Shown here: positions 50,136 to 56,993 of the stretch, piece by piece | Layout of the letters: every line of letters begins with the position of its first letter | Numbering within the stretch: the stretch's first letter is position 1 | NCBI RefSeq assembly: GCF_003391135.1 | Contig: NZ_CP031455.1 | Coordinates: 4,309,001 to 4,373,000 of the forward strand | Source of the DNA: Streptoverticillium olivoreticuli subsp. olivoreticuli | GTDB taxonomy: Bacteria > Actinomycetota > Actinomycetes > Streptomycetales > Streptomycetaceae | DNA length: 64,000 bases | Direction: 5' to 3' | Program-made: the position numbers and the translations under genes | The notes under the pieces: generated by a model | Told to the model about the DNA's origin: nothing | Seen by the model: the letters and a program-made list of their open reading frames with translations, nothing else | Database searches by the model: none

Positions 50136-52700
50136 CTAGTCCGTCGCGATCGCGTTCAGGACGTTCATCCGGCCCGCCCGGAACGCCGGGACGAGCGCGG
50201 CCAGCAGGCCCACCACCGCGGAGCCGATGAAGACGGTGCCGATGGTCGGCCAGGGGATGTCCAGCACCCCGAGGCCCTCCAGCGCCAGCAGCTTCTGGGC
50301 GACCATGCCCCAGGCCATGCCCAGGCCGAGGCCGAGCAGCGCGCCGAAGAGGGCGATGACCACCGATTCGAGGCGGATCATGCGGCGCATCTGACGGCGC
50401 GACAGGCCGATCGCGCGCATCAGGCCGATCTCCCGGGTGCGCTCGACGACCGACAGGGCGAGGGTGTTCACGACGCCCAGGACGGCCACGATGATCGCGA
50501 GGGCGAGGAGCCCGTAGATCATGTTGAGCAGCTGGCCGACCTGGTCCTTGATGAGCTTCTTGTAGTCGGACTGGTCGCGGACCTTGATCTGCGGGTAGTC
50601 CTTGACCGCGGCCTTCAGCGACGCCGCGGCCTCCTTCGTCTGACCGTCGGCGGCCTTGGCTAGGATCATGCCGGTCAGCGGCATTTTGTCGGCGGGCAGG
50701 TAGCTCTTCGCGGTGGCGATGTCGAGGTACATCGCCCCCTTGTCGATGCTGGTGTCGTCCGAGGTGATGGCGTTGACCTTGAGCTTCGCGGGGCGGCCGT
50801 CGGTCATGACGACGGTGAGCCGGTCGCCGACCTTGATGCCGTGGTCCTTGGCGTAGCCCTCGGGCACGGACATCGCGTCCTTGGCGTACGCGTCCTTCAG
50901 CTTGCCCTGGACCGTCTCCGAGCGCAGGTCCTCGGGGTAGGTGGGGTCGGTCGCGTTGAGCCGCTGGGTCGCGGTCTTCCCGTCGGGCGTGGTGACCTTG
51001 GCGATGACACCGACGTAGCGGGTGAAGTGGTCGATGTGACCGGCCGACGTGACGGCCTTCTCCGTCGCCGGGGTGATCGGGTTGTTGCCCTGGTCCTGGA
51101 TGATGAAGTCCGCGCCGACCGACTTGTCGAGCTGGTCGGTGGCCGAGGCGACCATCGAGGAGCCGACGACCGACAGGGCCGCGACCAGCGCGAGGCCGAT
51201 CATCAGGGCGGAGGCGGTGGCGCCGGTGCGCCGCGGGTTGCGCAGCGCGTTGCGCTCGGCGAGCCGGCCGACGGGCCCGAAGACCCGCAGCACGACCACG
51301 CTGATGACGCGGACGACCAGCCCGGCCAGCAGCGGTCCGACGACCACGAAGCCGATCAGGGTGAGCGGGATGCCCAGCGCGATGAGGCCGCCGCCCGCGG
51401 TCGCCTTGTCCGCGTTGGCGGCGCCGGCCAGGGCGAGCGCCCCGAGGCCGGTCAGGAGCAGGCCGATCGCGGCCCGCACCTTGCCCGCCTTGCCGTCGGC
51501 CGGGGTGCCCGCGTCGCGCAGGGCGGACATCGGGGAGATCTTCCCGGCCCGGCGGGCGGGCAGGAAGGCGGCCAGCACGGTCACGATCACACCGAGCGCG
51601 AGGCCCACGATCGGCGTGGTGGCGTTGACGGTCAGCTCGCCCATGTCGAGCTTCATGCCCATGGACCCCATGAGCTTCATCAGGCCGACGGCCAGCGCGA
51701 TGCCGCCGCCGATGCCCAGGACCGAGCCGACGACGCCGAGCAGCAGCGCCTCCACCAGCACGGACCGCAGGATCTGCCGGCGGCTGGAGCCGATGGCCCG
51801 CATCAGGCCGATCTCGCGGGTGCGCTGGGCGACCAGCATGGAGAAGGTGTTGACGATCAGGAAGATGCCGACGAGGACGGCGATGCCGGCGAAGCCCAGC
51901 AGCGCGTACTTCATCACGTCGAGGACGGAGCCGATGTCCTTCTTGTTCTCCTCCTTGGTCTCCGCTGCGGTGTGCACCGTGTAGCCCGTGCCGACGGCGG
52001 CGGTGACGCGCTCCTTGAGCTGCTCGTCGCTGACGCCGGAGGCGGCGGTCAGGCCGTAGCCGCTGTACTCGGTGGTGCTGCCCAGCAGCCTGGCCTGGGC
52101 CGTCGCGGTGTCGAAGTAGAGGACCGCGGCACCGGGGTTGGTCGACTTGTACGTGGCGATGCCGACGACCTTCACGGTGAAGTCGCCCGGGGCGGCGATC
52201 ACGCGGAGCGTGTCACCGGTCTTCACCCCGTGCTTGTCGGCGGTGTCGGAGTCCAGGACGGTCTCGGCGGCGCCGCGCGGCTCGTGGCCGCTGGTGATCT
52301 CGACGGACTTCTTCTGGCTCTCGTCCCAGTTGGTGCCCACGGTGGGGGCGCCGGAGCTGGGGCCGATGCTCTCGTTGTCGCGGTCGGCGACGGTGATCTG
52401 CTGGCTGGTGGCGTGCGGCTCGACCTTGGCGACGCCGTCGACCTTGCCGAGCTTCGCCAGCAGCGAGGCCGGCAGGGTCTGCGGCTTGCCGGTCTGCTGG
52501 GCGTCGTCGTTCTTGACCGGGCCGACCGAGACGTCGGAGGCGGTCGAGGCGAAGAGCTTGTCGAACGTGGCGTTCATGGTGTCGGTGAAGACGAGCGTGC
52601 CGCACACGAACGCCACCGACAGCAGGACCGCGACGGCGGACAGCGCCATGCGTCCCTTGTGCGCGAGGAAGTTGCGCACGGAGGTCTTGAAGATGGTCAC
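50136..52700 (-). CDS. FtsX-family ABC permease, paralogue of the gene at 20.7 kb
   Basis: The 854-residue permease has the same plan as the copy at 20693-23212: MTIFKTSVRNFLAHKGRMAL and one span, an extracellular domain, spans with RTREIGLMRAIGSSRRQILRS, and a second half with RTREIGLMRAIGLSRRQMRRM. Large parts align by eye. The start overlaps the ATPase stop (ATGA). The extracellular domains differ more than the membrane cores, so the two exporters probably handle different envelope substrates. The substrate is unknown. Confidence 0.9.
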   Translation of the reverse strand: MTIFKTSVRNFLAHKGRMALSAVAVLLSVAFVCGTLVFTDTMNATFDKLFASTASDVSVGPVKNDDAQQTGKPQTLPASLLAKLGKVDGVAKVEPHATSQQITVADRDNESIGPSSGAPTVGTNWDESQKKSVEITSGHEPRGAAETVLDSDTADKHGVKTGDTLRVIAAPGDFTVKVVGIATYKSTNPGAAVLYFDTATAQARLLGSTTEYSGYGLTAASGVSDEQLKERVTAAVGTGYTVHTAAETKEENKKDIGSVLDVMKYALLGFAGIAVLVGIFLIVNTFSMLVAQRTREIGLMRAIGSSRRQILRSVLVEALLLGVVGSVLGIGGGIALAVGLMKLMGSMGMKLDMGELTVNATTPIVGLALGVIVTVLAAFLPARRAGKISPMSALRDAGTPADGKAGKVRAAIGLLLTGLGALALAGAANADKATAGGGLIALGIPLTLIGFVVVGPLLAGLVVRVISVVVLRVFGPVGRLAERNALRNPRRTGATASALMIGLALVAALSVVGSSMVASATDQLDKSVGADFIIQDQGNNPITPATEKAVTSAGHIDHFTRYVGVIAKVTTPDGKTATQRLNATDPTYPEDLRSETVQGKLKDAYAKDAMSVPEGYAKDHGIKVGDRLTVVMTDGRPAKLKVNAITSDDTSIDKGAMYLDIATAKSYLPADKMPLTGMILAKAADGQTKEAAASLKAAVKDYPQIKVRDQSDYKKLIKDQVGQLLNMIYGLLALAIIVAVLGVVNTLALSVVERTREIGLMRAIGLSRRQMRRMIRLESVVIALFGALLGLGLGMAWGMVAQKLLALEGLGVLDIPWPTIGTVFIGSAVVGLLAALVPAFRAGRMNVLNAIATD

Positions 52701-53485
52701 GACACCCGTCCACGGGCGTCGAAGTGCTTCATCCGCTCCAGGACCGCGTCGGCGGTCGGGCTGTACATCTCGTCGACGATCCGGCCGTCGGCCAGATACA
52801 GCACCCGGTCCGCGTAGGAGGCGGCGACCGGGTCGTGGGTGACCATGACGATGGTCTGGCCGAGCTCGTCCACCGACTGGCGGAGGAAGCCGAGCACCTC
52901 GGCACCGGCCCGCGAGTCGAGGTTTCCGGTCGGCTCGTCACCGAAGATGATCTCCGGGCGGGCGGCGAGGGCGCGGGCCACGGCCACGCGCTGCTGCTGG
53001 CCGCCGGAGAGCTGGTTGGGACGGTGCTTGAGGCGGCCCGCCAGGCCCACGGTCTGGACGACCCGGTCCAGCCACTCACGGTCCGGCTTGCGGCCCGCGA
53101 TGTCCATGGGGAGCGTGATGTTCTCCAGGGCGGTCAGCGTCGGCAGCAGGTTGAACGCCTGGAAGATGAAGCCGATCCGGTCCCGGCGCAGCTGCGTGAG
53201 CTTCTTGTCCTTGAGCCCCACTATCTGGGTCTCGTCGAGGAAGATCTCGCCGGAGGTGACGGTGTCGAGACCGGCCAGGCAGTGCATCAGGGTCGACTTG
53301 CCGGAGCCCGAGGGGCCCATGATGGCGGTGAACTGGCCCTTGGCGATGTCCACGTCGACGTGGTCGAGCGCGACGACGCGGGTCTCCCCCGCGCCGTACG
53401 CCTTGACGACCTGACGGGCCCTCGCCGCGACGGCCGCATGCCCTCCACTGCCCCCGGTCCTGGGAATCGATACGGCGGTTGTCAC
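52697..53485 (-). CDS. ABC transporter ATP-binding protein, paralogue of the gene at 19.8 kb
   Basis: This 262-residue ATPase is of exactly the same length as the copy at 19848-20636: Walker A GPSGSGKST, signature LSGGQQQR, Walker B IIFGDEPTGNLDS and THDPVAASYADR. Identity is visibly very high from the first strand to the C-terminal MKHFDARGR. It is coupled to the permease by a 4-bp overlap. GTG 53485 follows AGGAG. Promoter elements must lie in the 500-bp gap upstream, which contains a strong GC palindrome. Confidence 0.9.
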   Translation of the reverse strand: MTTAVSIPRTGGSGGHAAVAARARQVVKAYGAGETRVVALDHVDVDIAKGQFTAIMGPSGSGKSTLMHCLAGLDTVTSGEIFLDETQIVGLKDKKLTQLRRDRIGFIFQAFNLLPTLTALENITLPMDIAGRKPDREWLDRVVQTVGLAGRLKHRPNQLSGGQQQRVAVARALAARPEIIFGDEPTGNLDSRAGAEVLGFLRQSVDELGQTIVMVTHDPVAASYADRVLYLADGRIVDEMYSPTADAVLERMKHFDARGRVS

Positions 53486-53984
53486 GGTGGGTCTCCTATG
53501 TCTGCTGTGTCAGCCGCGCCCGGTGCGCGCGTCACTGAGGTACGTACTCAGCCTGCTGGAATCCGGCCACGGCCACATTGGTGGCTGTCCGTGTCTTCGG
53601 GGTGGGGCTAACCCCACCCCGGCACGCTTCGGCCGTCACTGGAAAGGCTAGGGAGCGATCGGGCGGCGTTCCTCCTGCTGCGGTACGACCGAGGGGCGGG
53701 GGCGAGGAGGAGGCGCGAAGGAACATCCCCTAAGGGTCGGGCCGTTGCGCGCGCCCGGTCCCTCAGGGTCGACAAGTCCATATAAACGGACGAAGCATGA
53801 GAAAAGCGAACACAATCGTTCATCGGTCGACCACCGACGGGAAACGGAGCGCGGAGAATACGTGAAGCCTGACCCGCGGCAAGACAATTGCGGTCAGAGG
53901 GAATTAGTGTTCGGCTTTGATGGCCGAGGGGGGCGACGTGCCACCCCCTTCGAACCCGCCGCCGGTCTCCGAAGGAAGCAGCCC
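53486..53984. other. Divergent gene-free region with a 10-bp GC palindrome
   Basis: Of about 500 bp, the clearest feature is CGGGGTGGGG (53598-53607) and CCCCACCCCG (53612-53621), a perfect hairpin with CTAA at the tip, about 115 bp upstream of the ABC ATPase start. It may be an operator or a terminator. The segment 53770-53830 is AT-rich for this genome and could hold the transglycosylase promoter. Open frames here lack coding bias. Confidence 0.45.
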
Positions 53985-55694
53985 GTGAAGATTCTTCCCA
54001 CGCGCGCCGCCAGCGTCTCCCGACAGGGCCTGTGCACGGCCCTGCTCGTCGCCAGCCTGACCGCGGCGGTCGGCGTCAGCCCTCCGCACAACACCGCCGA
54101 CGCCGACGAGCCCACCCCCGGCCCCGACAACCCCCAGTCGCTGCCGCACGGCACCCCCAACCTCGCCCTGCCCGACCTCAGACCCCACTCCCCCGGCGGC
54201 CTCCCCGGCACGCCCGGCCCGGGCGGCAACACCCCCGACGGCACCACCGGCATCCCCGCCACCGCCCTCGACGCCTACAAGAAGGCCGAGGCCCAGGCGC
54301 GCACCGAGCTGCCCAACTGCCACATCCCCTGGCAGCTCATCGCCGGCATCGGCAAGGTCGAGTCCGAACACGGCACCATCTACGGCACCCATCTCAACCC
54401 CGACGGCACCACCGACAAGCCGATCCTGGGCCCGGCGCTGACCGGCCGCGAATTCGCCCTCGTCAAGGACACCGACGGCGGCTTCTGGGACGGCGACACA
54501 CAGTACGACCACGCCGTCGGCCCCATGCAGTTCATACCTTCCACCTGGAAGAACATCGGCTCGGACGGCAACGGCGGCTACAAGAACCCCAACAACATCT
54601 ACGACGCCTCCCTCGGCACCGCCCGCTATCTGTGCGCCGGCGGCCGGGACCTGAACAAGCCGGGTGATCTCGACAAGGCGATCCTCAGCTACAACAACTC
54701 CCGCGAATACGTCAAAAGCGTCACCGCGTGGATGCGCGCGTACCAGAACGGCGACGTCTCCGCACTGCCCGACGCCCCCGGCAACCCGTCCACGCCGCGC
54801 GTCCCGTCGGGCAACGCCCCCAGCGCGCCCAGCACTCCTGGCACGTCGCGGCCCTCGCAGCAGCCGGGCCAGAAGCCGAGCACCCCGAGCAAGCCCAAGC
54901 CGTCGGAGCCGAGCAAGCCCACGGAGCCGAGCAAGCCCGGTAAGCCCGACAAGCCGACGCCTCCGGCGCCTGCCACCGCCCGCCTGGAGCGGGTCGGGGA
55001 CGCGCAGTGGTCGGCGACGGTGGGCGAGACGTTCGGCGAGCAGGCTCGCGTACGGACCCTCACCGACGGCGGGAAGCCGACCGCGGGCGTACGCGTGCGC
55101 TTCGAGATCAAGCCCATCGACGACACCAAGGCCCGCTTCCCCGGTACCGGCATCGTCTTCACCACCACCACCGGCAAGGACGGCATCGCCGCCGCACCGA
55201 GCGTCATCGCGGGCGACCAGGCGGGGCGGTTCTTCGTGCGCGCCACCGTCGAGGGCCGGGACATCACGCCCATGGACTTCGCCGCGACGGTCAAGCCGGC
55301 CAAGGTGGACAGCGTGCAGCGCGTCGGCGAGAAGCCCCTCCAGGCCCTGCCCAACGCCGCCTTCGACACGATCCAGCTCCAGGCACTCGCCAAGGGCAAG
55401 CCGCTCGCGGGCGTCGCCCTGACCGCCACCGTGATGGCGACCAACGGCAAGACGGACGCGACCGACGGCCCCTACTTCAAGGAGAACGGCAAGAAGGTCC
55501 GCACGATCTCTCTCGCGCCGACGGACGAGAAGGGTCTGGTCTCCCTGCCGGATCTGTTCGCGGACGCGAAGCAGGGATCGTTCACGCTGCGCATCGCCAC
55601 GGCGGACGGTCGGATTCAGATGCTGACGCTCGGCCTAGATGTGGTGACCGAGAACCCGGCCTCGGCGAAGCCGAGCGTCCCGACTGCGGGCTGA
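53985..55694 (+). CDS. Secreted lytic transglycosylase with C-terminal Ig-like domains
   Basis: The 569-residue protein has a signal peptide (LCTALLVASLTAAVGVSP). A transglycosylase domain covers about residues 85-260 (IPWQLIAGIGKVESEHGTIYG with catalytic Glu, GPMQFIPSTW, SLGTARYLCAGG), of the MltB/SLT type. A Pro/Ser/Lys linker with PSKP repeats follows, and then two Ig-like beta domains (about 325-440 and 445-560). It cuts peptidoglycan outside the membrane. GTG 53985 has AAGGAAG upstream; the longer frame to 53745 lacks a signal peptide. Its end runs into a dispersed repeat. Confidence 0.88.
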   Translation: MKILPTRAASVSRQGLCTALLVASLTAAVGVSPPHNTADADEPTPGPDNPQSLPHGTPNLALPDLRPHSPGGLPGTPGPGGNTPDGTTGIPATALDAYKKAEAQARTELPNCHIPWQLIAGIGKVESEHGTIYGTHLNPDGTTDKPILGPALTGREFALVKDTDGGFWDGDTQYDHAVGPMQFIPSTWKNIGSDGNGGYKNPNNIYDASLGTARYLCAGGRDLNKPGDLDKAILSYNNSREYVKSVTAWMRAYQNGDVSALPDAPGNPSTPRVPSGNAPSAPSTPGTSRPSQQPGQKPSTPSKPKPSEPSKPTEPSKPGKPDKPTPPAPATARLERVGDAQWSATVGETFGEQARVRTLTDGGKPTAGVRVRFEIKPIDDTKARFPGTGIVFTTTTGKDGIAAAPSVIAGDQAGRFFVRATVEGRDITPMDFAATVKPAKVDSVQRVGEKPLQALPNAAFDTIQLQALAKGKPLAGVALTATVMATNGKTDATDGPYFKENGKKVRTISLAPTDEKGLVSLPDLFADAKQGSFTLRIATADGRIQMLTLGLDVVTENPASAKPSVPTAG

Positions 55695-55900
55695 TTTTTC
55701 CCCAGCCCCGCCCCTTCCCGGCTGCATCCGATATGCGGCTCCGCCGCGTGAGGGGCTCCGCCCCAGACCCCGAAGCACGCTCCGCGCGCTGTCCTCAATC
55801 GCCGGACGGGCTGATTTCAGCCCGGCCGGCGATTGAGGCCGCGCCCGCAGGGCGCTCCGCCGCAGGCGGCAACAAACCCGCACCCGGAAGACAACCGCAC
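55690..55900. repeat. Composite dispersed repeat, two copies head to head
   Basis: The left copy reads CCCCAGCCCCGCCCCTTCCC, CCGATATGCGGCTCCGCCG, GGGGCTCCGCCCCAGACC, CCGAAGCACGCTCCGCGCG and CGCCGGACGGGCTGA. The right copy is inverted and shows the other block set (CCGGCGATTGAGG, CGCCCGCAGGGCG, GCCGCAGGCGGCAACAAAC). Together they hold nearly all blocks of the family. Confidence 0.85.
55793..55838. terminator. Bidirectional terminator from facing repeat ends
   Basis: Two 22-nt arms (55793-55814 and 55817-55838) pair with one mismatch and only TT between them. Each arm is the end block found singly in other repeat copies. It separates the convergent transglycosylase and coiled-coil genes. Confidence 0.85.
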
Positions 55901-55904
55901 CCAC

Positions 55905-56798
55905 TCAATCCGCCGCGTCAGCCACCGGCTTACCCGTGAGCGCCGCCAAAGAATGCCGCACATGCGCCATGTGCGACCGCAGCTCCTCGCGTCGCTCCTC
56001 GTGCTCGCGCAGCACCCGCTCCGTGTCCCGTACGATCCGCTCCTCGCGCACCCGTGCCTGCGCGATCAGCGCCGCGGCCTGTGCCTCCGCGTCCTCCTGG
56101 CCGTGGCGCGCGGCCTCCTCCGCCTCCGCGTAGCGCCGCTGCGCCTCGGCCAGGGCGTTGCGCCCGTACTCCTCCATCGCCGCGACGCGGACGTCGAGAC
56201 CGGCCTCGCGCTCGGCGATCTCATGGCCCGCCGCGTCCCAGCGCTCCGCGTGGTCCTTCTCCTGCTCGGCGAGCGCGTCGGCCGTGCGCTCCCGCATCTC
56301 CTTGAGCGCCGCCACCGCCTCGGTGCGCCGCGCCTTCGCCTCCCGCTGCGCCACCGCACGGACGTCGTCGGCCACCGACAGCGCGGCCAGACCCGCCTGC
56401 CGGGCCCAGTCCTCCGCCTCGGCGCGCACCTCCGTGCCGTACTCGTGCGACGCGTCCCGCACCGCCCGCGCGTGCGCGTCCGCGGCGTCCATCAGCGACG
56501 TCGCCGCGGCCTCCGCCCGCTCCCGCAGCCCCGCCGCCTCGGCCTGCGCCGTGTACAGCAGGCCCTGCGCCCGGTGGCCCAGCGACTCGTACGTCTGCGG
56601 CGGCAGCTGCTCCACCAGCTGCCTCAGGCGCGCGACCTCGTCCTCCATCTCGCGCGCGAGCACCGTCAGCCGCGCCGCGCGCTCCCACGACTCGTCCCGC
56701 CGCCGCGCGCACTCGGCGAGGGCGCGCTCCACCTGTTCAGGGCGGTAACCACGGCCCCGTACCACGGTGAAACCGTCAGGAGATACCGATGAACTCAT
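55905..56798 (-). CDS. Coiled-coil protein (DivIVA/cellulose-binding-protein-like annotation group)
   Basis: The 297-residue protein starts with FTVVRGRGYRPEQVERALAE, a DivIVA-like N-terminal turn. It continues as an almost unbroken alanine/glutamate/arginine coiled coil (for example WERAARLTVLAREMEDEVA, EEAARHGQEDAEAQAAALI). No membrane span was seen. Similar proteins in Streptomyces are involved in cytoskeletal scaffolding near hyphal tips or are annotated as cellulose-binding. ATG 56798. Function is uncertain. Confidence 0.8.
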   Translation of the reverse strand: MSSSVSPDGFTVVRGRGYRPEQVERALAECARRRDESWERAARLTVLAREMEDEVARLRQLVEQLPPQTYESLGHRAQGLLYTAQAEAAGLRERAEAAATSLMDAADAHARAVRDASHEYGTEVRAEAEDWARQAGLAALSVADDVRAVAQREAKARRTEAVAALKEMRERTADALAEQEKDHAERWDAAGHEIAEREAGLDVRVAAMEEYGRNALAEAQRRYAEAEEAARHGQEDAEAQAAALIAQARVREERIVRDTERVLREHEERREELRSHMAHVRHSLAALTGKPVADAAD

Positions 56799-56925
56799 CC
56801 TCGAAGCCCCTTATATCCCGGACAACCGGTATGCGACGCGGTCCGGCGCACATCATTCCTGGACGACGCGAGTGCCCAGAACCCGACACTCCGCCCGCTT
56901 CCTCCCACAAGGTCGCACCGGCCTA

Positions 56926-56974
56926 CGGCGCGGGGCGCCCGCCCCTTTCTCCAAGGGTCGAACGCCCCGCGCCG
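56926..56974 (-). terminator. Terminator after the deaminase/SUKH gene
   Basis: CGGCGCGGGGCG (56926-56937) pairs perfectly with CGCCCCGCGCCG (56963-56974), with a 25-nt loop. It lies 20 nt after the stop. Confidence 0.7.
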
Positions 56975-56993
56975 TCGACACATCGGCCGGCCC

